Assembly (NCBI GenBank): GCA_002869165.1
Contig: PKTK01000012.1
Coordinates: forward strand, 1-64,000
Direction of reading: 5' to 3'
Length of the DNA: 64,000 nucleotides
Source: Candidatus Parcubacteria bacterium
GTDB taxonomy: Bacteria > Patescibacteria > ABY1 > BM507 > UBA12075
A model generated the notes under the pieces. The model did no database searches. It saw only the letters and a program-made list of their open reading frames with translations, and had not been told where the DNA came from. Position numbers and translations under genes: made by a program. Below are positions 8,485 through 16,947 of the stretch, piece by piece. Position 1 is the first letter of the stretch. Every line of letters begins with the position of its first letter.

Positions 8485-9714
8485 ATGGAAAAAGTCACTC
8501 ATTTGGAACCGGAAAGCTTTTGCAAATTTGTAGGAGCAATCATGGAAGGGATGAAAAAGGGTGCTTCTGATGATGACCTCTTTACAAGTATTTCGGAAAA
8601 AGTTTCAGGCTACTCTGATCATCTGATCAACTCAGGTATCAAAAAAGCTCGAAGCAATTATGAGAAAATCCAGGCAAAAGAACGGGAAAAACAGACATGG
8701 TTCAATACTGAGATCCTCACACCAATTCTCAATTCTGCTGATACTGAGATTGGTCTCAGGGAACTCCTGACCACCGAACCAAAAGAGCTTACAGAAAAAT
8801 GGCTACAGATGATCAAGTCTTCGCACAATGTCATCTACGCCGGTATCTCCCAGGCAGCCAAGATCTCTCTTGAGAAAATGGTTGAAGAAAAGTTTCACTA
8901 CAATCATCTGGCCATGAGCATTCCCGACGCTGCCAAGGATATAGCCAACATGTGGATGCTACCCCGGTATTTTTTTACTCTCTGCTCCACAGTTGAAGCA
9001 AAGATCGCCCAGGACAAGGAGAGGCTCGAAACCAAGCGGGAAAATGCCAGGAAAAAGGCCAGAGAGGCAATCCAAAAAACTCAGGCTGAACTTGCCAAAA
9101 AGCAAGAAAAGAAAAGCCGGAGAAAAAGCCGGAGAAAAGAAAGCGTCGAAGCCTTATTGAGTCGACCCAAAGAAATGGTCAGCCTCAAAGGCATCAAGAT
9201 CCCGGTTATCATTATTGAGTCGAATCAAGAACTTGACCTTATCGGTACCGAGGAATTCTGTCAGCTTTCAGGTATCATTCCCGACAAGCCAGTGCTGGTC
9301 AAGATGGACGGTGAATACTTCTGGATCTCCAAAACCAAAAGCGGTCGAACCAACAAGAACCTGGCCGAAAATGTTTCCAAACTTCAGACGAAAAAAGACA
9401 AACCTGAGATCGTTGACAACACCATTATTCCGCAAAACTTTACAGCAATGTGGGTAAAGGTAAATGGAAATGTAACCAGGGCCATTATCGTCCCTAGTGA
9501 TCTCTGGGACAACTCTGAGGTTATAAACAAACTAACAACTCCTCGGTACTTGATGAATACTGCTCCCAGCAAAGAAAACCGGGAGCCTGTATTCTATCAT
9601 GACGGTCGAAAAATCGCCAAACTCGGTGAAGCCCGTCAGGCAACTCCTGAAGAAAGGAGATCTGCCAAAAATCCAAAAAGGGGAAAGGTAGACTGGTCCT
9701 CAACCAGTCTTTAA
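8485..9714 (+). CDS. hypothetical protein with basic coiled-coil middle
   Basis: Start ATG at 8485 has a strong SD (AGGAGG 8475-8480), so the ORF's upstream part from 8398 is leader. The 409-residue protein has an acidic-to-neutral helical N-terminal half, a Lys/Arg/Glu-rich coiled coil near residues 170-220 (ending KKSRRKSRRKES), a probable beta-rich C-terminal domain (IPVIIIESNQELDLIGTEEF) and a Pro/Arg tail. No signal peptide or membrane span. Its base composition is clearly richer in G+C than its neighbours, and codons such as CTC, ATC and CGG are common, which suggests transfer. It has its own promoter and terminator. No function assigned. Confidence 0.75.
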   Translation: MEKVTHLEPESFCKFVGAIMEGMKKGASDDDLFTSISEKVSGYSDHLINSGIKKARSNYEKIQAKEREKQTWFNTEILTPILNSADTEIGLRELLTTEPKELTEKWLQMIKSSHNVIYAGISQAAKISLEKMVEEKFHYNHLAMSIPDAAKDIANMWMLPRYFFTLCSTVEAKIAQDKERLETKRENARKKAREAIQKTQAELAKKQEKKSRRKSRRKESVEALLSRPKEMVSLKGIKIPVIIIESNQELDLIGTEEFCQLSGIIPDKPVLVKMDGEYFWISKTKSGRTNKNLAENVSKLQTKKDKPEIVDNTIIPQNFTAMWVKVNGNVTRAIIVPSDLWDNSEVINKLTTPRYLMNTAPSKENREPVFYHDGRKIAKLGEARQATPEERRSAKNPKRGKVDWSSTSL

Positions 9715-9726
9715 AAAACAAAATAT

Positions 9727-9759
9727 GGGTATCTAGTGTAAACTAGATACCCGTTTTTT
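9727..9759 (+). terminator. terminator
   Basis: GGGTATCTAGT pairs with ACTAGATACCC, then T7. Confidence 0.8.
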
Positions 9760-9810
9760 TATACTTTAATAAATATGTTATAATGTAATTAAATATTAAT
9801 AAAAAAACAT

Positions 9811-11571
9811 ATGGAAATAATTCTAACATTGATATTGTTTTTTATTCTACTTAGTAGACAAAACAATATTCAAAAAGAGCTTAATAGGCTAAAACAAACA
9901 TTAAATGAAAGTTCGCCAATCAATATCCCCCAACCTCCTAGCCCTGAATCAAAAAGTCCTGAAAACATAAAAACCGAACAATTCAGTCAAGACGATTTTT
10001 CTTTCTTGCAAGAAAATAAAACAGAAACTAATAACACAGAAAAAGTGGAAGAACATAAGGATATATTTTACCAATTCATCGCTTGGATGATGAAAGATCC
10101 TCTTCTTAAAATCGGGGCCTTCTTGATGATACTAGCTGTTGCTTGGTTTATAAGCTATGCTTTCATGAATAACTGGATTGGTCCAATTGGTAGAATAACT
10201 CTTGGGATTGTTTCTGGATCTTTACTTATGCTCTTTGGACTTAAAAGAGCTGAAAAATTCCTTGACCAAGGTGCAGTATTTATAACTCTTGGGGGGGTTA
10301 TTGCAATTATCAGTATTTTTGTAGCTCGAGAATTATACTCCCTTCTAACGCCACTAATAGCGCTGGGAAGCATATTTTTAATTGCTTCTTTTATGGCTTA
10401 TGTAAGTTTGAAATACAAAAGTCTCGCTCTATCGGTTCTAGCAATTTTTGCTGGTGGCATAGCACCACTTCTAACTAACACACCCGAACCAAGCATGGTC
10501 GGGCTTTTTTCTTATTTATTCATCCTATCTGCTTCTGTTTTAATGATAGTTTCGGCAATGGGATGGCGAATACTAGCTCCTGTTTCATTTTCAATTGTTT
10601 TTCTCTATAACTTACCCTATATATTTTCTTACCATCTAAGCTCAACAGAAAAATTAAATGCAATTTTATTTGCTTTTGCTTTTGCTCTTCTTTTTTATTT
10701 AACCAGTGTTATAAATATTGTTATTCACAAAAAAGCAACTAACTCTGATCTAGCTCTAAGCGCTTTAAATGCATTACTTTTAATTATTTGGATATCAATA
10801 GCTGTAATTGAAAATTTCCAGGGCTTAATAAGTCTTGCCACTGCTCTAGTTTTTGTCTTTGGTGCCTTTATAGTCTTTCAATTTTCCCGTATCAAAGAAC
10901 CTTTTTACACTTATCTGGGAATAGCTCTTATATTTATCGGAGCAGCCACCATCTTTGAACTAGACGGATATGCTTTAGCGATTGCCTTTGTTATTGAAGC
11001 TACTACTGTGTCATTTTTGGCTTCAATGTTTGGTAAAACCAGAAACGATATCATTGTTCCAGCTTTTACTCTAATCGTGCCTTTTATTTCAACAACCATG
11101 ATAATTGATGACTTCCTACCAAGATACTTCAGCTTGAATGATTTTATCTTCTTACTCATCACCAGTCTTGCCTTATTTATTCTCTTTTTACAATATTATT
11201 TCGTACAATACAAAAGAAATATTCACATTTCTCCTCTACCTCAATTAGTAGGTGTGGCTTCAATAGTTTATTTATTTATTAATGTCTGGTATAGCTTAGA
11301 AACAATTATTTATTCTGACATGGCGGCTCATATGTTTGCCCTCATCTTTTACACTATTTTTGGACTTTCTATGTATATCATCGGAGTAAATAATCATAGA
11401 AAAACTCAAATTAAAATTATCGGCGGTTCTATTCTAGGTCTAGTAGTAATTCGCTTACTCTCAGTTGAAGCATGGAATATGACTCTAAGTTTACGTATAA
11501 TAACATTTTTTGTGATTGCTATTATTCTAATTGGCACAGCTTTCATTGGTAATAAATCTAAAGAACAATAA
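9811..11571 (+). CDS. DUF2339-type multispanning membrane protein
   Basis: A 586-residue protein. After an N-terminal hydrophobic segment (residues 1-15), a charged linker (about 16-95) leads into some 15 membrane helices. The block around residues 96-190 (KIGAFLMILAVAWFISYAF, then GPIGRITLGIVSGSLLMLFG and FITLGGV) resembles the DUF2339 family. The function of that family is not established. No SD; a TATAAT lies upstream near 9780. The next gene starts 2 nt after its stop, so the two are co-transcribed. Confidence 0.8.
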   Translation: MEIILTLILFFILLSRQNNIQKELNRLKQTLNESSPINIPQPPSPESKSPENIKTEQFSQDDFSFLQENKTETNNTEKVEEHKDIFYQFIAWMMKDPLLKIGAFLMILAVAWFISYAFMNNWIGPIGRITLGIVSGSLLMLFGLKRAEKFLDQGAVFITLGGVIAIISIFVARELYSLLTPLIALGSIFLIASFMAYVSLKYKSLALSVLAIFAGGIAPLLTNTPEPSMVGLFSYLFILSASVLMIVSAMGWRILAPVSFSIVFLYNLPYIFSYHLSSTEKLNAILFAFAFALLFYLTSVINIVIHKKATNSDLALSALNALLLIIWISIAVIENFQGLISLATALVFVFGAFIVFQFSRIKEPFYTYLGIALIFIGAATIFELDGYALAIAFVIEATTVSFLASMFGKTRNDIIVPAFTLIVPFISTTMIIDDFLPRYFSLNDFIFLLITSLALFILFLQYYFVQYKRNIHISPLPQLVGVASIVYLFINVWYSLETIIYSDMAAHMFALIFYTIFGLSMYIIGVNNHRKTQIKIIGGSILGLVVIRLLSVEAWNMTLSLRIITFFVIAIILIGTAFIGNKSKEQ

Positions 11572-11572
11572 T

Positions 11573-12697
11573 ATGAAAAAACTTTTAATTTTTACATTTT
11601 TTTTGTTGTTTGCCTGGCAAGTTCAAGCAATCACCTTTTCTGATATAGAAAAAAATAAAACTGAGGCTTTCAAGTCAGTGATTGAAATTAACGACCTAGA
11701 ACTCCAAGTCCCCACTGTTGTTGAAGTGCCAATTAATGACGAAAGTATTGAAAGATATGAATTTGCTGTTTTTGAATCAAGTTCAAATTCATTTCAACCA
11801 AGCCTGCTTATACGAAAAAATCTTAATTATATTATCCCATCAACTGTAAAGTCTAATTCAGATAATTGCCAAAATTTAAATGATGATGATTATAGCACTT
11901 ATTGTCAGTATAATATACCTGAAACTGGAATAGGATCAGTCACCATCACAGAAACTGGTACAAAAGAAATCACTTCTTCTCAACTAAACATCCAGCTTGA
12001 TCAATATGTGGCCTTACCTATAAAAATTGAAATCAAAGCTGATGACACTATTGTTTATGCTTTGAGTAAAATGACTAGTAACATAATAAAATTTCCTGAA
12101 ACCAAGGCAAAAAAATGGGAAATAAAACTCTACTACTCTCAACTCCTGAGAATTTCTGAATTTGATCTAGTACAAAAAAGATTAAACAATGCCAATACTC
12201 ATGGTCTCCGCTTCTTGGCTCGCCCAACTAGTAACTATCATATATACTATAAGCCAGACAGATTGGCTGACATTAATATTAGTACTGGAGAAAGCGCAAA
12301 CATTAGTAACAACACAGGGATTAAAATAACTAGAACCTATGTAGGAGAACTTAACCCAGCCTACAGAGAATCTGATATCGACAATGATGGGATCACAGAT
12401 TTACTTGATAACTGCGTTCAAGCTCCAAACGCAGACCAGGAAGACATTGATAAAAATGGTAGAGGTGATATATGTGAAGATTTTGATAGAGATGGTATTC
12501 TAAATTATCAAGATAATTGCCCTGACCAACCAAATAGAAACCAATTGGATCAGGATGGTGATGGTATAGGAGATTCTTGTGACGGTGAGGAAAGTAGACT
12601 TACGGAAAAATACTCTTGGCTGCCCTATCTCGGGATCGGTATTACAGTAATCCTCATTTTAATTATGTTTATCTCAGTTTTCAAAAGTAAAAAATAA
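11573..12697 (+). CDS. exported protein with thrombospondin type 3 calcium repeats and C-terminal anchor
   Basis: ATG at 11573 starts a signal peptide (KKLLIFTFFLLFAWQVQA); the longer ORF start would overlap the gene before. The 374-residue protein has a beta-rich extracellular part, then two to three Asp-rich calcium-binding repeats (DIDNDGITDLLDNC, DFDRDGILNYQDNC, DQDGDGIGDSCDG) near residues 280-345, and a membrane helix before a short basic tail. DUF2339 proteins are often paired with DUF3999 exported proteins, and this gene may be a CPR counterpart, which is inference. Confidence 0.75.
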   Translation: MKKLLIFTFFLLFAWQVQAITFSDIEKNKTEAFKSVIEINDLELQVPTVVEVPINDESIERYEFAVFESSSNSFQPSLLIRKNLNYIIPSTVKSNSDNCQNLNDDDYSTYCQYNIPETGIGSVTITETGTKEITSSQLNIQLDQYVALPIKIEIKADDTIVYALSKMTSNIIKFPETKAKKWEIKLYYSQLLRISEFDLVQKRLNNANTHGLRFLARPTSNYHIYYKPDRLADINISTGESANISNNTGIKITRTYVGELNPAYRESDIDNDGITDLLDNCVQAPNADQEDIDKNGRGDICEDFDRDGILNYQDNCPDQPNRNQLDQDGDGIGDSCDGEESRLTEKYSWLPYLGIGITVILILIMFISVFKSKK

Positions 12698-12704
12698 AAT
12701 AAAT

Positions 12705-12738
12705 AAAAAACACCTTTTTAACAAAAAAGGTGTTTTTT
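12705..12738. terminator. bidirectional terminator
   Basis: AAACACCTTTTT pairs with AAAAAGGTGTTT between two convergent genes. Confidence 0.8.
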
Positions 12739-12747
12739 ATTAGAAAA

Positions 12748-13494
12748 TTAATTCAATACTTTGGCTTGTTTCCAGAGAAGTTCATAGATTAAATTAATAG
12801 CTGAAACAATAGCTTCTGACTCAAAAACTACACTATACATATCTTCTCCAAGTGAAGTTAGACCAAACTTATTGTCATACAAAACAAAATTTATTTCTAA
12901 GCCGTTTAGTCCGTCCATGCACCTAACTGGCTTATCAGTTTCAATCACTCCTTTTATCTCTGGTCTTTCTGCTTCATTACAGGGAATAAGATAGCGAGAA
13001 TTTTGCGGGTTGCGAAGCATTTTGTACTCCTTGTGCCATTTATCAAATATTCCTGGAAACTTTTTTTCGATAGCTGAGTACGATGCCAGATAGCTTACTT
13101 TTTTAGCTTTGGCCATTTCATTAAAAACTCTGAGTATCCCTTCTGTTGAATCATAATATTTTATCATGGATGATTCATTATTCTTTTTCTGTCCCATTCT
13201 TTTAAGAAGAGGTAACATCTCACCAAAATACTTGGTAGTAACATTTAGATGATTAAGAATCATACTAGGATCACTAGCTGAAAAAGTATGTACCTTAGAA
13301 TTTGGCGCTTTAGCAACCAAACCCTTTTTGATCAAGTCTTCAATAATAACATAAAGACCTGTTCTTTTTAGTTTGGTAATATCAGAGATCTCTGATATTT
13401 TACATTCACCATTCTCAAGTAAAGCCAAATAAACCAAGGCTTCTTTTTCATTCAAACCAGAATCATTGAGAAGTTTTAGTATTTGCTCATCCAT
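12748..13494 (-). CDS. TrmB-family transcriptional regulator
   Basis: A 248-residue protein. Residues 8-75 form a winged helix of the TrmB type (GLNEKEALVYLALLENGECK, then ISDITKLKRTGLYVIIEDLIKKGLV). The C-terminal part (about 105-240) fits the phospholipase D-like sensor region of short TrmB proteins, with YYDSTEGILRVFNEM as its start. TrmB regulators usually answer sugars or metabolites. The divergent neighbour at 13687 shares the AT-rich intergenic region and may be a target. Confidence 0.8.
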   Translation of the reverse strand: MDEQILKLLNDSGLNEKEALVYLALLENGECKISEISDITKLKRTGLYVIIEDLIKKGLVAKAPNSKVHTFSASDPSMILNHLNVTTKYFGEMLPLLKRMGQKKNNESSMIKYYDSTEGILRVFNEMAKAKKVSYLASYSAIEKKFPGIFDKWHKEYKMLRNPQNSRYLIPCNEAERPEIKGVIETDKPVRCMDGLNGLEINFVLYDNKFGLTSLGEDMYSVVFESEAIVSAINLIYELLWKQAKVLN

Positions 13495-13499
13495 GTTTT

Positions 13500-13650
13500 T
13501 AATTAAATAATTAATAATTTATAATAACTAATTAAAACAAAAATGTCAATTCTTTTGACAAAATATAAAAAAATTTATTTAATATTAGTTAATTTTATTA
13601 TTATTTAATATTTTTTCTTTGACGTTTTGATTTAATTATTATAAATTTCT
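13500..13650. promoter_or_regulatory. divergent AT-rich promoter region
   Basis: Two plus-strand candidates are seen: TTGACA at 13555-13560 with TAATAT at 13580, and TTGACG at 13619-13624 with TATAAA at 13640. Imperfect inverted AT-rich motifs (AACTAATTAA near 13527 and TTAGTTAATT near 13584) could be operator sites for the TrmB regulator. Confidence 0.35.
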
Positions 13651-13686
13651 AAACACAATACGTTATTTAACAAAAGGAGATTAATT

Positions 13687-13896
13687 ATGGCAGAAAACGG
13701 AATGCATGAAATAAAATGCAAAGACTCTGAAGGTAAAACTTTTAGTAGATTTTTTGGAAGGAAAATAAATGCTAATAAGGCAATAAGGCACTGGGTTGAT
13801 CAGCACAATCTTCACAAAGCAGAATATCTTGGAGCTACAAATCAAATTGGCGCCTATCCGCCAGATGACCCAAGATATGGTGAAGAATCCTGGTAA
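13687..13896 (+). CDS. small hypothetical protein
   Basis: A 69-residue protein with an SD (AAGGAGA 13674-13680). It starts MAENGMHEIKCKDSEGKTFS and is hydrophilic, without signal peptide or membrane span; the C terminus is Pro/Asp-rich. The next gene has the same type of SD 33 nt downstream, so they likely form an operon. No family recognised. Confidence 0.6.
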   Translation: MAENGMHEIKCKDSEGKTFSRFFGRKINANKAIRHWVDQHNLHKAEYLGATNQIGAYPPDDPRYGEESW

Positions 13897-13928
13897 AGTT
13901 TAAACAAATATATTAAAAGGAGATAAGC

Positions 13929-14453
13929 ATGAGTTATAAAAACCTCTTTAATGATCCATTTAACCCACGTTTTGATCCCACTCTTGGGAAAAAGCCTGAT
14001 CCCTACATTAAAGAAATTGATAATCCTAAATCACCGTTTAATCAAAAAAATGTATTTTATTGTGGTGAACCTGGATGTCCTGGACACACTAACGGTAGCA
14101 AGTGTCCAAAAATCGGATTCTTCTGTAGTGAGCCTGGTTGTAAGGGTGTGCACTTTTCACCCAAAGATAAATGCCCACCAATAATAACATTTTGTGAGAC
14201 AGTGGGATGCAAAGGTCATATAAATCCCTGGGAAAAATGTAATCCTCTGCCCTACAAATGTCCGGCAAATAATTGCCCAGGACATGCCAATCCCAATCGT
14301 ATGTGTTTATCAATGTATTGCGTTGAAGAGGAATATGTAATTTTAAATGATTGTGGACACGAAAACTGTCCTGGTCATGAAGACTCTAATGAGACTTGTA
14401 TTGGTTTAATTCTCGAAGCAATTTTAAAAGGAGACTACAAATTCCCTAAATAG
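13929..14453 (+). CDS. protein with five CCHC-like zinc repeats
   Basis: A 174-residue protein with SD AAAAGGAG. It holds five successive repeats with the pattern C-x4-C-x2/3-H-x5/6-C, each around CGEPGCPGH-type sequence, at roughly residues 39-53, 58-74, 83-97, 103-117 and 129-147. Spacing differs from retroviral zinc knuckles (C-x2-C-x4-H-x4-C). Each repeat can bind one metal ion. No signal peptide, so probably cytoplasmic. I do not recognise a named family. It follows the 69-residue gene and precedes a tiny ORF with an SD. Confidence 0.7.
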   Translation: MSYKNLFNDPFNPRFDPTLGKKPDPYIKEIDNPKSPFNQKNVFYCGEPGCPGHTNGSKCPKIGFFCSEPGCKGVHFSPKDKCPPIITFCETVGCKGHINPWEKCNPLPYKCPANNCPGHANPNRMCLSMYCVEEEYVILNDCGHENCPGHEDSNETCIGLILEAILKGDYKFPK

Positions 14454-14516
14454 GGATTTATATACGGCAACAATTGATCATAATAAGAACAATTAAACCT
14501 AGGAGAAATGCATAAA

Positions 14517-14603
14517 ATGGCAGACAATTCCATTCAAGAAAGCCAGACAAAATTTGAATGCAATAAACATTCCGAGATTCTCCAAACACTAAGCCCTGTT
14601 TGA
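14517..14603 (+). CDS. possible 28-residue small protein
   Basis: ATG at 14517 (MADNSIQESQTKFECNKHSE and on) with AGGAG at 14501-14505; an in-frame ATG at 14508 is too close to the SD. The stop codon lies inside the terminator hairpin at 14591. It contains one C-x3-H pair, reminiscent of half a zinc repeat of the gene before. Could be spurious. Confidence 0.35.
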   Translation: MADNSIQESQTKFECNKHSEILQTLSPV

Positions 14604-14628
14604 TATAAATCAAACAGGGCTATTTTTT
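14591..14628 (+). terminator. terminator of the zinc-repeat operon
   Basis: AGCCCTGTTTGAT pairs with ATCAAACAGGGCT, then T-rich DNA. Confidence 0.8.
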
Positions 14629-14662
14629 TCTTTTAATTATTATTTTTTGCTATAATTAAAAT

Positions 14663-15427
14663 ATGAATAGAAAAATTAAAAATCTTATATACATATTACT
14701 AATCACAGTTTTTGCTGTGTCTTTTTTTAAACTAAAAGACCTTCCAGATAAATCTAAAATTTTAAACAGCTTATACCAGGAGCCAATTCAAGCTAGCTCC
14801 ACCTCTTTGAATAATTTTAGCTTTGATTATCTTGACACTAATTACAATGTAAAACCAATAGCTGACTATGATCTCTGGGGGCTAGTGGTCTCTGTTAACA
14901 ACATCAAAGCCTGGTATAATATGTATCATGACAAAACCTCAGTTAACCTAAAAGACATCTGTGTAATCTGGGGAGATAATTTGCGTAACGATATTTACAA
15001 AGAAGTTAATTATAAAAGTGGTGAATGGACCTGCTATGCTAGCTGGGGAGCAAGTGCAAGTGGCAAATTCGACATGCATCAACTCTCTAACAATCACTTG
15101 TTTAGTGATGATGAAAACGTAAGAGACGTGATCAAGGACATGAGAATTGGCGATCAAATTTATCTGCAAGGCACTCTGTCAGAGTACGCTAAAAATGGAC
15201 AGACGAATTATCGTGGCACTAGTCTTAGTCGTGATGATTCGGGTAATGGTGCTTGTGAAACTATTTATGTACAAAAGGCAGAAATTCTCGACTCTAGCAA
15301 TACTAATTGGTATTTGATTAATAAAATTTCTAAACTATTATTTATTTTATTATTGCTACTTCAATTTATTATTTTTGTAATCAACTCAATCAAAACAAAT
15401 TTAGAATTAAAAAGGTTTCAAAATTAA
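14663..15427 (+). CDS. membrane-anchored hypothetical protein
   Basis: A 254-residue protein with an N-terminal hydrophobic helix (residues 8-24), an extracytoplasmic domain, and a second helix (about 221-243) near a short basic tail. The middle has KDICVIWGDNL and GEWTCYASWG, a combination I recall from conserved hypothetical proteins, with GDQIYLQGTL suggesting an OB-like barrel. TATAAT at 14651-14656 ends 6 nt before the ATG, so the mRNA is probably leaderless. Confidence 0.65.
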   Translation: MNRKIKNLIYILLITVFAVSFFKLKDLPDKSKILNSLYQEPIQASSTSLNNFSFDYLDTNYNVKPIADYDLWGLVVSVNNIKAWYNMYHDKTSVNLKDICVIWGDNLRNDIYKEVNYKSGEWTCYASWGASASGKFDMHQLSNNHLFSDDENVRDVIKDMRIGDQIYLQGTLSEYAKNGQTNYRGTSLSRDDSGNGACETIYVQKAEILDSSNTNWYLINKISKLLFILLLLLQFIIFVINSIKTNLELKRFQN

Positions 15428-15620
15428 ACACTTGATTTTTAATTATTTAATACTAGTTTCGTTTTTAAATTTACCGATAGGGGATGGAGTTCGCGTTGTT
15501 GCTAGTGGCAGGAAGATAAAAATTTGTACTAGCGAATCGGAATCCCCAAAATTTTTTATTACTTTTTCCCTTACAAAAGTAAGTTTACACAAGCTATTAA
15601 TATTTAGTGCGCCATTCTAA

Positions 15621-15705
15621 ATTCCCGACTTCGCGGGAATAACAAAAAAGATGGGATGTTCACTGGATTCCCTTCCCTCGCTTCGCTCGCCGGGAATGAC
15701 AAAGA
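15621..15705. repeat. REP-like palindromic repeat
   Basis: ATTCCCGACTTCGCGGGAAT and GGATTCCCTTCCCTCGC/GCCGGGAATGAC form palindromes of the dispersed family seen also at 7355 and 16823. Confidence 0.55.
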
Positions 15706-15759
15706 AAGCGCTCAAATGATACGCAAGAAAAAACTAAAATTTAGGGAGGTTTTAAAATA

Positions 15760-15822
15760 TTGACTTTTTTGAGCTGTTCTGTTACACTAATCTTAGCTTT
15801 TAGTAAAAGAAAAGCTTTTTTA
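15760..15822 (+). promoter_or_regulatory. rpsP promoter and leader hairpin
   Basis: TTGACT (15760-15765), 17-nt spacer, TACACT (15783-15788). A hairpin AGCTTTT/AAAAGCT followed by six T at about 15795-15820 lies between promoter and start and could attenuate ribosomal protein expression. Confidence 0.5.
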
Positions 15823-15886
15823 TTTAAAAAAACTAAAGCAATCTGAACCGTCGTTCATGCTCAAAATTGCTTTAATACTCGCAAAA

Positions 15887-16261
15887 ATGTTAACAATCAG
15901 ATTATCAAGAATTGGTAAAAAGAAAAAACCAATGTATCGACTTATTGTATCTGAAAAAACTAGAGATCCTTATGGAAGAGCTCTGGAAATTTTAGGTTCA
16001 TATAATCCTTTTACAAAGGAATTACAAGTAAAAAAAGATAGAATTGAATATTATATAGGAAATGGTGCTGGAATGTCTAAAACCATAAATAATCTTTTAA
16101 TTGAAAAAGATATAATTAAAGGTGAAAAAATAAGAGCTTCGAAGAGCGGAAAAAAGAAAAATACAGAAGAAGAAGCTAAATCTAGCGGAAAAACAGCTGA
16201 AAAACCTGCAGAAGATACTAAAACAGAAGAAGCTCCAAAAGAAGAAGCTAAAGCTGAATAA
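15887..16261 (+). CDS. rpsP: 30S ribosomal protein bS16
   Basis: ATG at 15887 gives MLTIRLSRIGKKKKPMYRLI, the normal bS16 start; the longer ORF from 15857 adds ten residues not typical of the family. The core (to about residue 82) is complete. A Lys/Glu/Ala-rich tail of some 40 residues follows, a common extension in this group. No SD is seen. It precedes the KH protein and trmD, the usual rpsP neighbourhood; rimM and rplS are absent here. Confidence 0.92.
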   Translation: MLTIRLSRIGKKKKPMYRLIVSEKTRDPYGRALEILGSYNPFTKELQVKKDRIEYYIGNGAGMSKTINNLLIEKDIIKGEKIRASKSGKKKNTEEEAKSSGKTAEKPAEDTKTEEAPKEEAKAE

Positions 16262-16271
16262 GCTAAGTTAT

Positions 16272-16300
16272 TTGACAAAAACTGTAAAATATGATATTAT
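16272..16300 (+). promoter_or_regulatory. promoter of the KH-protein gene
   Basis: TTGACA (16272-16277), 17-nt spacer, TATTAT (16295-16300). Confidence 0.65.
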
Positions 16301-16389
16301 TTAAATATCAATTAGCCAATTTAGGCTAAATTATTATTAAAAACCTTTCGAAACAATTCTTTTTAAGAGTTGATAGAAAGAAAAAACGT

Positions 16390-16713
16390 ATGGCAGAAAA
16401 TTTCCAAGACCAAGAATTCCTAGAATTTGTAGTTAAGTCTATTGTAGGAACTCCTGACAAGGTTACTACAGACAGAACTGTAGACGAAAGAGGTGTTCTT
16501 CTAACACTTAACATTGATCCATCAGACATGGGCTATGTTATTGGAAGAAGAGGACAAACAGCACAAGCTATTAGAACTCTACTAAAAATCGTAGGTGCTA
16601 AACACAATGCTCGTGTTAATTTGAAAATCAACGAACCAGAAGGATCTCAAAGAAATGCTCCAAGAATGGATGCTGATATCGATACTTCTTCTGTTGACGA
16701 TTTGAAAATCTAG
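16390..16713 (+). CDS. khpA: KH-domain RNA-binding protein (KhpA-like)
   Basis: A 107-residue protein with a single KH domain; the signature GYVIGRRGQTAQAIRTLL contains the GxxG loop (GRRG near residue 53). Genes for such proteins typically sit between rpsP and trmD, as here. The C-terminal tail is acidic. KhpA proteins bind structured RNA and, in some bacteria, pair with KhpB. Only a weak purine stretch (AGAAAG) precedes the start. Confidence 0.85.
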   Translation: MAENFQDQEFLEFVVKSIVGTPDKVTTDRTVDERGVLLTLNIDPSDMGYVIGRRGQTAQAIRTLLKIVGAKHNARVNLKINEPEGSQRNAPRMDADIDTSSVDDLKI

Positions 16714-16822
16714 ATTTGAAACGCGACGCTACGAATGTCGCACATACGAATCAATAAAAAGACAACAAAATCAAATATCAAAAAACCACACGCGCCAAGT
16801 TTGTGGTTTTTTGTTCACTTAC

Positions 16823-16940
16823 TGTCATTCCTGGCTGAGCGAAGCGAGGGGAAAGGAATCTCGTCAATTCTAATCTTCACGATATCCCCTTCCCTATCTG
16901 CCGGCAGGCAGGCCTCCTTTCGGTCGCCGGGGATGACAAA
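16823..16940. repeat. REP-like palindromic repeat before trmD
   Basis: GTCATTCCTGGCTGAGCGAA at the left and CGCCGGGGATGAC at the right are inverted arms; an inner palindrome CTGCCGGCAG lies near 16900. The repeat ends 8 nt before the trmD start. Confidence 0.6.
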
Positions 16941-16947
16941 TTTTCAC

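Noticed and set aside
15432..15620. 62-codon plus-strand frame
   Set aside because: No SD, low-complexity end next to a REP-like repeat.
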